Assembly (NCBI RefSeq): GCF_021441885.1
Contig: NZ_CP090438.1
Span: 1,116,001-1,180,000 of the forward strand
DNA length: 64,000 bases
Direction of reading: 5' to 3'
Source of the DNA: Vibrio maritimus
GTDB taxonomy: Bacteria > Pseudomonadota > Gammaproteobacteria > Enterobacterales > Vibrionaceae
In this document: positions 1-7,528 of the stretch, one piece after another
Position numbering within the stretch: position 1 is the stretch's first letter
Layout: each line of letters begins with the position of its first letter
Notes under the pieces: generated by a model
Database searches by the model: none
Told to the model about the DNA's origin: nothing
The model's input: only the letters and a program-made list of their open reading frames with translations
Program-made: the position numbers and the translations under genes

Positions 1-220
1 GCTTTGCGATATCAAGATGTTATTCTCTATAAAGTAGTCAAAAGATTAATGCTTTGTTGCAATTTAAAGCTTAAACTTGAATTTCAAAACTACGACACTA
101 TGTATATATTAGATTCGAAAAATGCCACTTGGATCTCAAACTCTTTGTAGAGTGATGAACCCGAAAACAATGACAAAGGCATTTGTACAATATAGAGCTT
201 CTTGATCTGGAGAAATGTAA

Positions 221-1096
221 ATGAAGCGTATAGCACTCTTTTTAGCGACTAACCTTGCCGTGGTATTGGTGTTGAGCATTGTGCTCAATATCGTCTACGC
301 GACAACGGGCTTGCAGCCAGGCAGCCTGTCAGGGTTACTCATAATGGCCGCCGTGTTTGGCTTCGGTGGTTCATTTATCTCTTTGATGATGTCAAAGAGC
401 ATGGCTTTGCGCTCTGTAGGCGGCATGGTTATCGAAAGCCCACGTAATGAAACTGAACATTGGTTGCTAGAAACGGTTGGGCGTCAGGCTCAGCAAGCTG
501 GCATTGGCATGCCAACGGTCGCTATCTATGACTCACCTGACATCAATGCGTTTGCAACAGGTGCAAAACGCGATGATTCATTGGTTGCGGTTTCATCAGG
601 GCTGTTGCACAGCATGACGAGAGACGAAGCAGAGGCGGTACTTGCTCACGAAGTCAGCCACATCGCGAATGGTGACATGGTCACTATGACGCTAATGCAA
701 GGTGTAGTGAACACCTTCGTTATCTTCCTGTCGCGCTTTATTGCCAACATCGTTGCTTCAAACAATTCTAACGAAGAGGGAGAAGGTGGCACTAGCATGA
801 TGGTTTACTTCGGTGTATCTATGGTACTAGAGCTGGTATTTGGCTTCCTAGCGAGCTTTATCACTATGTGGTACAGCCGACACAGAGAATTCCATGCAGA
901 CGCGGGTGCAGCGCAACTTGTTGGTAAACATAAGATGATTGCAGCGCTTGAGCGTTTGAAGATGAGCCAAGAGTCGCAACTGGAAGGCTCAATGATGGCA
1001 TTTGGTATTAATGGTAAGCGCTCCATGACTGAGCTTCTTATGAGCCACCCGCCACTAGAAAAGCGTATTGACGCGTTGCGTAGCCAACAGTACTGA
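221..1096 (+). CDS. htpX: Membrane zinc protease HtpX
   Basis: Inner-membrane metalloprotease (M48B family) that degrades misfolded membrane proteins together with FtsH. The 291-residue product matches the usual length. Two hydrophobic segments lie near residues 4-26 and 38-58. The zinc-binding HExxH motif is HEVSH at residues 143-147, a further hydrophobic stretch follows, and the downstream REFHAD motif supplies the third zinc ligand. The ATG has a GGAG ribosome binding site about nine bases upstream. The gene ends in a strong terminator and appears monocistronic. In enterobacteria it responds to Cpx and heat shock, but I see no clear operator here. Confidence 0.96.
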   Translation: MKRIALFLATNLAVVLVLSIVLNIVYATTGLQPGSLSGLLIMAAVFGFGGSFISLMMSKSMALRSVGGMVIESPRNETEHWLLETVGRQAQQAGIGMPTVAIYDSPDINAFATGAKRDDSLVAVSSGLLHSMTRDEAEAVLAHEVSHIANGDMVTMTLMQGVVNTFVIFLSRFIANIVASNNSNEEGEGGTSMMVYFGVSMVLELVFGFLASFITMWYSRHREFHADAGAAQLVGKHKMIAALERLKMSQESQLEGSMMAFGINGKRSMTELLMSHPPLEKRIDALRSQQY

Positions 1097-1123
1097 TACG
1101 ACGTTAATTAAACCGAACCCATT

Positions 1124-1156
1124 AAAAAGCTTGGAAAATTTTCCAAGCTTTTTTTT
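1124..1156 (+). terminator. Rho-independent terminator after htpX
   Basis: A perfect palindrome with 15-base arms (1124-1138 and 1139-1153) runs into a T tract. It separates htpX from the next operon. With almost no loop it is AT-rich at the ends and GC-containing in the middle, as expected for an intrinsic terminator. Confidence 0.85.
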
Positions 1157-1185
1157 GATCTTTTCAAAACAGCCCGCCGTAATAG

Positions 1186-1262
1186 TTATACAAAAATCGG
1201 AAATGCAAAAACTTGTATAACTTTTAAGGTGTACTAACTTGTACATTGAGAACAAATGTATA
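1186..1262 (+). promoter_or_regulatory. Candidate LitR/CarH-type operator array
   Basis: Five related motifs lie in 77 bases before the NTF2-like gene: TTATACAA (1186-1193), TTGTATAA (1213-1220), TGTACTAA (1230-1237), TTGTACA (1239-1245) and TGTATAA (1257-1263). Four are in the same orientation and the first is inverted. Clustered TGTA-centred repeats are typical operators of B12-dependent MerR-family light sensors (LitR/CarH), which control similar gene sets in other bacteria. No such regulator is encoded in this window, so it would act in trans. The assignment is inference from motif shape and downstream genes. Confidence 0.5.
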
Positions 1263-1279
1263 ACTAACAAAGGGTTGTT

Positions 1280-1699
1280 ATGAATATCGAAGCCGTCAGT
1301 GAGGTTTATGAAAAACTGAGCAAAGACAACCTGTATTTGCTCGAAGACCTCTATCACAAGGATGTGGTATTTGAAGATTCAGCGCATCGTTTCGAAGGCT
1401 GGGATCAACTGTCCGCATATTTTGATTCTCTCTACACTAACGTTATTCAATGTGACTTCTCCATTCAGCATCACCAACAGGTAGACGACACTGGCTTTCT
1501 GACCTGGACTATGAAACTCAAGCACCCGAAGTTAAACGGGGGGCAACCTGTTGAGGTCAACGGTGTCAGTCATATCCGTTTTAAAGGTGATCGCGTTATT
1601 TATCACCGCGACTACTTTGACCTAGGAGAGATGCTGTACGAGAACATTCCACTTCTTGGTGCGGTGATAAAAAACATCAAGCAAAGGCTAGGGAAGTGA
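1280..1699 (+). CDS. NTF2/SnoaL-like small protein, first gene of lipid operon
   Basis: A 139-residue soluble protein with the size and pattern of the NTF2-like/SnoaL fold. It has an N-terminal helical start, a VVFEDSAHRFEGWDQL segment and a beta-rich C-terminal half containing GVSHIRFKGDRVIYHRDYFD. This fold often makes small binding or catalytic pockets, but I cannot deduce the substrate. An AAGGG site precedes the ATG by about five bases. It is the first gene of an operon with only four bases before the next gene, so a role with the downstream lipid-modifying enzymes is likely. It corresponds in position to VC1118 of V. cholerae (from memory). Confidence 0.85.
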   Translation: MNIEAVSEVYEKLSKDNLYLLEDLYHKDVVFEDSAHRFEGWDQLSAYFDSLYTNVIQCDFSIQHHQQVDDTGFLTWTMKLKHPKLNGGQPVEVNGVSHIRFKGDRVIYHRDYFDLGEMLYENIPLLGAVIKNIKQRLGK

Positions 1700-1703
1700 T
1701 TCT

Positions 1704-2429
1704 ATGACACACCAAGCAGTGTTTATCACGGGTGCATCATCCGGCATTGGGCGGCAGTTGACTGAAGACTTTGCTGCCCAAGGTCACCACGTCTACGCAT
1801 GCGGTCGTTCACAAACCAAGTTAGAGGAGGTCAAAGCAGGGCGAGAGAACGTATCGACGCTTAGCTTTGATGTCACAGACTCAGTTCAGGTCAAACAAGC
1901 TGTGAGCTCACTCGCAGTGCCGCCAACACTGTGGATTATCAACGCAGGAGACTGCGAATATATTGATGATGGCGTTTTGGATGCACAGCTTGTCGCTCGT
2001 GTGATGAATGTAAACGTGATAGGCAGCGTGAACGTTTTGGAAGCGATTCAAGAGCGACTCGACGAGCAGCACCATGTCGTCGTTGTGAGTTCGATAGCGG
2101 GTGAACTAGCACTCCCTAGAGCAGAGGCCTATGGTGCTTCTAAAGCGGCAATCACTTATATCACCCGCACACTTGAGTTAGATTGGAAATCAAAGGGAGT
2201 CATGCTGAGTTGCGTATTCCCGGGCTTTGTGAAAACACCGCTCACCGACAAAAACGATTTTGATATGCCGATGATAGTGACGCCCGAAGAGGCGTCATCG
2301 GCAATACGAAAAGGCATCGAAAAGCGCCAAAAAACCATCTATTTCCCCAAACGGTTTACCTCAATACTTAGGGTAATTGCAGCATTACCTTACAGTTGGC
2401 AAACAAGGTTGGTAGGTAAACTTCTTTAA
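1704..2429 (+). CDS. Short-chain dehydrogenase/reductase of lipid operon
   Basis: Classical SDR of 241 residues. It has the N-terminal nucleotide-binding motif TGASSGIG (residues 9-16) and an INAG segment standing in for NNAG. The catalytic serine is in VVSSIAG, followed by YGASK holding the catalytic Tyr and Lys. It is probably an NADP(H)-linked ketone/alcohol or enoyl oxidoreductase, but the substrate is unknown. It sits four bases after the NTF2-like gene and 20 before the FAD oxidoreductase. In related clusters this SDR accompanies the Cfa-like enzyme, so a fatty acyl or lipid carbonyl substrate is plausible but inferred. Confidence 0.9.
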   Translation: MTHQAVFITGASSGIGRQLTEDFAAQGHHVYACGRSQTKLEEVKAGRENVSTLSFDVTDSVQVKQAVSSLAVPPTLWIINAGDCEYIDDGVLDAQLVARVMNVNVIGSVNVLEAIQERLDEQHHVVVVSSIAGELALPRAEAYGASKAAITYITRTLELDWKSKGVMLSCVFPGFVKTPLTDKNDFDMPMIVTPEEASSAIRKGIEKRQKTIYFPKRFTSILRVIAALPYSWQTRLVGKLL

Positions 2430-2449
2430 GACGGTCAAGGATAATAACA

Positions 2450-3745
2450 ATGAAAATAGCAATAGTAGGAACTGGAATTTCAGGGTTAACGTGTGGTTAC
2501 TATCTACATAAAGACCATGACATTACCCTGTACGAAGCCAATGATTACATCGGTGGACATACGGCCACTGTTGATGTGGAGGTCGATGGCAAAGGCTATG
2601 CGGTAGACACAGGTTTCATTGTGTACAACGACAGAACCTACCCTAATTTCATTAAGATGATGAATGAGATTGGAGTGAGAGGCGTGCCGACCCAAATGAG
2701 CTTCAGCGTTAAAAATGCCTCGAATAGATTGGAGTACAACGGGCACACCATACCTACTTTGTTTGCTCAGAAGAGAAACTTACTCAGTCCAACCTTTTAT
2801 CGGTTTATCTTCGAGATACTACGTTTTAATAAGCTCGCCAAAGCCTCCGCAGACAATACAAACTTGAGTGAGCAAACTCTCGGAGAGTTTTTAACGACCA
2901 ACGAGTTCTCAGATTATTTCACCCAAAACTATATCCTACCAATGGGCGCTGCAATTTGGTCATCGACGCTGGCCGACATGCGCTCGTTTCCGCTTCGTTT
3001 CTTCTTGCGATTTTTCTTAAACCACGGACTACTTGACGTCGTAGACCGCCCTCAGTGGTATGTCATAGAAGGTGGCTCAAGAGCTTATATCGACCCGCTC
3101 ACCAAAGGATTCGCGGGTCGAATCCGTTTGAACTCTCCGGTGAGTAAAGTGGAACGTGATTCGTTGGGAGTGAAAGTGACATCTAATGGCGTTACGGAAC
3201 AGTTCGATAGAGTTATCTTCGCTTGTCATAGCGACCAAGCGCTCAATATGCTTGAAGAGCACTCAGACGACGAGAGAGAGATTTTAGGGGCGATGGAATA
3301 TCAGCAAAACGAAGTCGTCTTGCATCGCGATATTAGCTTGTTACCAAAACGCAAAGCAGCGTGGGCATCGTGGAATTACGCCTTGGATGGCGGCGATGAT
3401 GAGCAGCAGCGATTACCGACACTCACTTACAACATGAACATTCTTCAGCATATTGAGTCAGAGTCTACCTTCTGTGTATCGCTGAACTCGGCAGCCAAGA
3501 TCGAGCCTTCAAAAATCCTCAGGACTTTTAACTACAGCCATCCGGTATTCACAACCGAGAGCATTGCCGCCCAGGAGCGTCGCAAGGAGCTGTGGGGATG
3601 TCGAAATACATGGTTCTGTGGTGCCTATTGGTACAACGGATTCCATGAAGACGGCGTAAGAAGCGCGCTGGACGTTGTACGTGGTATTCAAGAAGAGGCC
3701 TCGCATCAAAATGAACAAGGCGCGCTGTCAAGAGGAGCTGCCTAA
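2450..3745 (+). CDS. FAD-dependent amine-oxidase-like protein
   Basis: A 431-residue flavoprotein with an N-terminal GxGxxG dinucleotide fold (VGTGISG) and a following acidic residue in YEAN. Next comes the GGHTATVDVE motif typical of the amine oxidase/phytoene desaturase/cyclopropane-associated superfamily. It lacks a signal peptide, so it should be cytosolic or membrane associated. This family is regularly encoded beside a DUF1365 protein and a Cfa-like methyltransferase. In Rhodobacter sphaeroides comparable genes (ufa) take part in furan fatty acid synthesis. The last base of its TAA stop overlaps the next ATG, indicating translational coupling. Substrate assignment is inferred. Confidence 0.88.
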   Translation: MKIAIVGTGISGLTCGYYLHKDHDITLYEANDYIGGHTATVDVEVDGKGYAVDTGFIVYNDRTYPNFIKMMNEIGVRGVPTQMSFSVKNASNRLEYNGHTIPTLFAQKRNLLSPTFYRFIFEILRFNKLAKASADNTNLSEQTLGEFLTTNEFSDYFTQNYILPMGAAIWSSTLADMRSFPLRFFLRFFLNHGLLDVVDRPQWYVIEGGSRAYIDPLTKGFAGRIRLNSPVSKVERDSLGVKVTSNGVTEQFDRVIFACHSDQALNMLEEHSDDEREILGAMEYQQNEVVLHRDISLLPKRKAAWASWNYALDGGDDEQQRLPTLTYNMNILQHIESESTFCVSLNSAAKIEPSKILRTFNYSHPVFTTESIAAQERRKELWGCRNTWFCGAYWYNGFHEDGVRSALDVVRGIQEEASHQNEQGALSRGAA

Positions 3746-4518
3746 TGGAGCTTGTTAGTCGCCTAATGATTGGAGAGGTTGGACACCGGCGCTTTGTGCC
3801 GACCAAACACAGCCTCTCTTATCCGCTGTTTATGCCTGCTATCGATCTTGATGAATTGGATATGCTGAGCAAAAACGTGTGGGGTTTCGGTATGCGCTGG
3901 TGGCATTGGGCTAGGTTCAAGCGTGAGGACTACCTCGGGGAAGGCGACTTAAAAACAGCGGTACAAGAGAAAGTGCATCAACTCACAGGGGATAAAATTA
4001 ACGGCAAAGTTATCGCTGTGTGCCACCTTCGCTACCTCGGGTTGTATTTTAGTCCGGTTAATTTCTACTATTTATATGACGAGCTTGGGCAGTGGCGCTA
4101 TTTATTAGCTGAGGTGAGTAACACACCGTGGAATGAGAGGCACTATTACGCAGTTAATGCCGAGCAAGGGCTGAATAGCGAGAACTGGCAGCATGAGAAA
4201 GCCTTTCATGTTTCTCCCTTTAACCCGATAGAACAAACATATCGATGGAGGCTCAAGCCTCTGAAAGATAGGCTTTTTGTTCATTTAGCTTGTCATAAAG
4301 ACAATAAGGTGTTTGACGCAACTTTGCAGATGAAGGCACATCCGTTTAATTCGTCTTCGCTGATGAAGCAACTGGTCAAAACGCCGATTCTTACCGTAAA
4401 AATAGTGGTAGGCATTTATTGGCACGCTTTTAAGCTTTGGCGCAAAGGAGTACCAATATACGACCACCCAGGTAATAGAAATAAAGAATTTTCGCAGCAA
4501 TCGAATTCTAAGAATTAG
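3745..4518 (+). CDS. DUF1365 family protein
   Basis: A 257-residue DUF1365 protein starting one base inside the previous stop codon. Recognisable segments are GEVGHRRFVPTKHSLSYPLF at the N terminus, then LRYLGLYFSPVNFYY and EVSNTPWNERHYY. The family has no firmly established biochemical function. It is found almost always between the FAD amine-oxidase-like gene and the cyclopropane synthase-like gene. Aromatic residues and His/Arg are frequent, suggesting an enzyme handling a lipid or radical intermediate, but this is speculative. The spacing of 11 bases to the methyltransferase gene supports a common message. Confidence 0.88.
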   Translation: MELVSRLMIGEVGHRRFVPTKHSLSYPLFMPAIDLDELDMLSKNVWGFGMRWWHWARFKREDYLGEGDLKTAVQEKVHQLTGDKINGKVIAVCHLRYLGLYFSPVNFYYLYDELGQWRYLLAEVSNTPWNERHYYAVNAEQGLNSENWQHEKAFHVSPFNPIEQTYRWRLKPLKDRLFVHLACHKDNKVFDATLQMKAHPFNSSSLMKQLVKTPILTVKIVVGIYWHAFKLWRKGVPIYDHPGNRNKEFSQQSNSKN

Positions 4519-4529
4519 GGAGAATTCCA

Positions 4530-5786
4530 ATGTTACAAACGACGTCACTAGACGTACCGAAAACGTTAACCGGCATCCAAAAAACAGCCAAGGGTGTGGC
4601 TTTTGGTTGTTTACAAAAACTAGAAATCGGTACGCTTACTATCATTGAAAGCTTCTCCACCAGTGGCGACAGCTGTCGAAAAGTTGAAGAACGCTTCGGA
4701 GCCCCTCGGTCAAATGAACCTGCTGCGGTTATCGAAGTCAAACACCCTGATTTCTACCGACGTTTACTCCAAGGCGGGAGTATTGCGGCTGGTGAAGCGT
4801 ACATGGACGACTGGTGGGACAGCCCTGATCTCTCAGCCCTGATGGAGCTGATGGCCCTTAACCTCGCAGCGCTTGATTCCATTGAAGACAAATCGAGCAT
4901 GCTCACCAAAATAATGTACAAACTTGGCCACTGGGTAAATAGAAATACCGTTACTAAGTCTAAAGAGAACATCGAGGCACACTACGATTTAGGCAATAGT
5001 CTTTACGAAACATTCTTGGATGAGAGAATGTTATATTCGTCAGGTATCTACCGCGCAGACACTGATACGTTAGAGCAAGCGCAGCTCAATAAAATGGAGC
5101 GTCTGTGCCAGCAGCTAAAACTCAAGTCGAGCGATCAAGTGATCGAAATCGGAACTGGCTGGGGCGGCATGGCGATTTACATGGCGAAGCATTACGGCTG
5201 TCACGTGACGACAACGACAATATCGGAAGAACAATACGCGTACGCTCAGCAACAAGTTGAGAAAGAGGGGCTCGGAGATAAGATTACCTTACTCAAACAA
5301 GACTACCGCTTGCTTGAGGGGCAATACGACAAACTTGTTTCGATTGAAATGATCGAAGCCGTTGGTAAGCAATTCCTCGTGTCGTATCTTAAAAAATGCC
5401 AATCGCTGCTAAAACCCAAGGGGTTGATGGCGATACAAGCCATAACCATCGCAGACCAGCGCTACGACTATTACTCCGATAATGTGGATTTTATCCAAAA
5501 ATACATCTTCCCTGGCGGCTTTTTACCATCGATAACGGCGCTCACTGCTAACAGTACAAAGCACACTGACCTTATTGTTCGAGATCTATTTGATATCGGG
5601 CAAGACTATGCCAAAACGCTTGTCGATTGGAGGCATCGTTTTGAGAACGCTCTCACTCGAGTCCGTGAGCTCGGCTATGACGAGCGCTTTATTAGAATGT
5701 GGCGCTATTACTTCTGCTACTGCGAGGGCGGGTTTAGAGCCAAGAGCATTAGTACCGTTCACATCACGTTTCAGCGCGGCCAATAA
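4530..5786 (+). CDS. Cfa-family SAM-dependent fatty acid methyltransferase
   Basis: A 418-residue member of the cyclopropane-fatty-acyl-phospholipid synthase family. It has an N-terminal lipid-binding region, the AHYDLGNSLYETFLD segment, the SAM motif VIEIGTGWGGMA and the conserved KYIFPGGFLPS. The conserved Glu of the bicarbonate site is kept (SIEMIEAVG). The residue aligned with E. coli Cfa His266 is Gln (AIQAITI), and the Cys139 position is Ser (MLYSSGIY). These changes suggest a methyltransferase on unsaturated phospholipid acyl chains rather than a true cyclopropane synthase. It may correspond to the UfaM-like subgroup. Family assignment is certain; the product is inferred. Confidence 0.9.
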   Translation: MLQTTSLDVPKTLTGIQKTAKGVAFGCLQKLEIGTLTIIESFSTSGDSCRKVEERFGAPRSNEPAAVIEVKHPDFYRRLLQGGSIAAGEAYMDDWWDSPDLSALMELMALNLAALDSIEDKSSMLTKIMYKLGHWVNRNTVTKSKENIEAHYDLGNSLYETFLDERMLYSSGIYRADTDTLEQAQLNKMERLCQQLKLKSSDQVIEIGTGWGGMAIYMAKHYGCHVTTTTISEEQYAYAQQQVEKEGLGDKITLLKQDYRLLEGQYDKLVSIEMIEAVGKQFLVSYLKKCQSLLKPKGLMAIQAITIADQRYDYYSDNVDFIQKYIFPGGFLPSITALTANSTKHTDLIVRDLFDIGQDYAKTLVDWRHRFENALTRVRELGYDERFIRMWRYYFCYCEGGFRAKSISTVHITFQRGQ

Positions 5787-5810
5787 CTGCAGCCATGGAG
5801 TAGAGTGGTC

Positions 5811-6326
5811 ATGACTCGTGGATGGAAGTTGTTGATAGTGAGTACCTGGTTCGAGTTGATGTGGGCGCTGTCCGTTTTTGGTCAAGAGCGATTTCAATGG
5901 CTCGCACTTGTGCTCGCTGTGATTACCGTATCTACCACCTTCAACAAGCTCAATCTGTCTTTACCTATCTGGGGTGCCATTGTCGGGCTTGGTTTAGTTG
6001 TTGATAGTGCCAATGCACTCACGGGCGTTTTGGTATTTGATGCGGCGCTACTTCCTATTTGGCTTGTGGCACTTTGGCTCATTTTCGCTTGGTATGCGTA
6101 CTTTCTTGCCAGCTTTCTGACTTCTTATCCGATTTCTATCGTAGTAATGATAGGTGGTGTGGCAGGAGCGCTCAGCTACTTTGCAGGGTTTAAGCTCGGC
6201 GCTGTGGATACACACCTTTCTATTTTTACAATGATGGCGCTACTGTTTCTGCAATGGGTTGCCATCGTGTTTGTTGTTCTACGATTGAGCACATACTCAG
6301 AGCGGAAGGTGAGTCATGAAAGCTAA
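5811..6326 (+). CDS. DUF2878 inner-membrane protein
   Basis: A 171-residue, very hydrophobic protein with about five to six membrane segments, matching the DUF2878 family found in this operon in vibrios and Shewanella. An in-frame GTG at 5805 is possible. The ATG at 5811 is preferred because GGAG at 5797-5800 is then about ten bases away rather than four. The end overlaps the start of the chalcone-isomerase-like gene by 11 bases. Function is unknown. A membrane partner for the cytosolic lipid enzymes is a reasonable guess. Confidence 0.82.
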   Translation: MTRGWKLLIVSTWFELMWALSVFGQERFQWLALVLAVITVSTTFNKLNLSLPIWGAIVGLGLVVDSANALTGVLVFDAALLPIWLVALWLIFAWYAYFLASFLTSYPISIVVMIGGVAGALSYFAGFKLGAVDTHLSIFTMMALLFLQWVAIVFVVLRLSTYSERKVSHES

Positions 6327-6867
6327 AGGATTAATTGGATTATGTTTAGCGTTGGCTGTAGGTAGTGCCTCTGCAACCAGCGATAGACCCGTGAGTTATG
6401 AAGGCTGGGGGCAGTGGAAGGTAGTTGGCGAGGCTCAGCTCTCTTGGCTATTTTTTGATATATATCGCTCCCAGCTGCTCGCTCCGCAAGGCACGTATGC
6501 ATTGAGTAGCGACGTGTCACCTCATCCAGTCGCTTTGCGCATTGAATACCAGCGTGACATTAGCCGAGAGCAACTACTTGAAGCCACGCTCGACCAATGG
6601 GAGAAAATGGGCATCGACAAGGAAACTCGCAGTCGATGGATAGCCAAACTGTATGACATTTTTCCGAGCGTCGCAGACGGCCATCAGCTTATTTATGTGA
6701 CTGACGGTTCATCGGGCAGTTTCTACTATCTAAACAGTGACAAACCTATGCAGAAAGTTGGGCGTATTGAAGATGAGTCGCTTAATGATGGGTTTCTGTC
6801 AATTTGGTTGGGCAATAACACTCAATACCCCAAGCTGAGAGCACAGCTTATAGGTATGAACCGATAA
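6316..6867 (+). CDS. Secreted chalcone-isomerase-like protein
   Basis: A 183-residue protein with a Sec signal peptide (hydrophobic residues 5-18, likely cleavage after ASA near residue 20). Its mature domain resembles the bacterial chalcone isomerase-like fold (Chalcone_3). Visible features are GWGQWKVVGEAQLSWLFFDIYRS-type core strands (residues 31-53) and the later FPSVADGHQLIY. Related folds bind fatty acids, so a periplasmic lipid-binding or lipid-handling role would suit the operon. Catalytic chalcone isomerase activity is not expected. It overlaps the preceding gene and is followed 12 bases later by the lipoprotein gene. Confidence 0.82.
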   Translation: MKAKGLIGLCLALAVGSASATSDRPVSYEGWGQWKVVGEAQLSWLFFDIYRSQLLAPQGTYALSSDVSPHPVALRIEYQRDISREQLLEATLDQWEKMGIDKETRSRWIAKLYDIFPSVADGHQLIYVTDGSSGSFYYLNSDKPMQKVGRIEDESLNDGFLSIWLGNNTQYPKLRAQLIGMNR

Positions 6868-6879
6868 TAAGGAACAATA

Positions 6880-7416
6880 ATGAAACGTGTGCAGTGGTTG
6901 GCTACATGCTTGATACTCCCTCTCGTCCTATTGCTAAGCGCTTGCAGTGCTGATTTAAAGGATTACCAAGGGTCTACACCCGAGTTTAATTTGTTCGAGT
7001 ACTTTGAAGGGGAAACTAAGGCTTGGGGCATGGTACAAGACTACACCGACAAACAAACTCGGCGCTTTGAGGTAGTCATTGTTGGGACTGTGCAAGGCGA
7101 CCAGATTACGCTAGTGGAAGACTTTGTGTTTGAGGACGGAGAACTCGATCAGCGTATTTGGACGATAGACAGGTTAGCCGATGGAACATACAAAGGCCGA
7201 GCTGACGATATCATTGGAGAGGCCAAAGGAGAGGTCGTAGGCAATGCGCTTCGTTGGCAGTACGACTTTGAATTGGAAGTTGACAGCTCAACTTACACCG
7301 TAGCGTTTGATGATTGGATGTACCGTCAAGACGACAAGCATCTTTTTAACCTAACCAGCATTCGCAAGTTTGGTATGGAAGTCGGAACGATTACTCTTTT
7401 CTTCCAAAAGCAGTAG
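6880..7416 (+). CDS. DUF3833 lipoprotein, last gene of lipid operon
   Basis: A 178-residue lipoprotein with a hydrophobic leader and lipobox LLSAC (Cys at residue 22), so it should be lipid-anchored on the periplasmic side. The mature part matches the DUF3833 family, with the segments EYFEGETKAWGMVQDYTDKQ and WMYRQDDKHLFNLTSIRKFG. The family is often encoded with the DUF2878 and chalcone-isomerase-like genes, and no activity is known. A strong bidirectional terminator follows, marking the end of the eight-gene unit. Confidence 0.85.
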   Translation: MKRVQWLATCLILPLVLLLSACSADLKDYQGSTPEFNLFEYFEGETKAWGMVQDYTDKQTRRFEVVIVGTVQGDQITLVEDFVFEDGELDQRIWTIDRLADGTYKGRADDIIGEAKGEVVGNALRWQYDFELEVDSSTYTVAFDDWMYRQDDKHLFNLTSIRKFGMEVGTITLFFQKQ

Positions 7417-7449
7417 CTAGTCCAAAGTGGGTCGTATGTAACAGATACA

Positions 7450-7483
7450 AAAGCGGCGGCGATATTACTATCGCCGCCGCTTT
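7450..7483. terminator. Bidirectional terminator between the lipid operon and purB
   Basis: A 15-base perfect stem (7450-7464 and 7469-7483) with loop TTAC and a very GC-rich core (GCGGCGGCGA). A/T-rich flanks on both sides allow termination of both converging units. Confidence 0.85.
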
Positions 7484-7528
7484 ACTTTGTACTCAATCTA
7501 GCTTATCTCCAAGGAGAGCTATCGAGAT

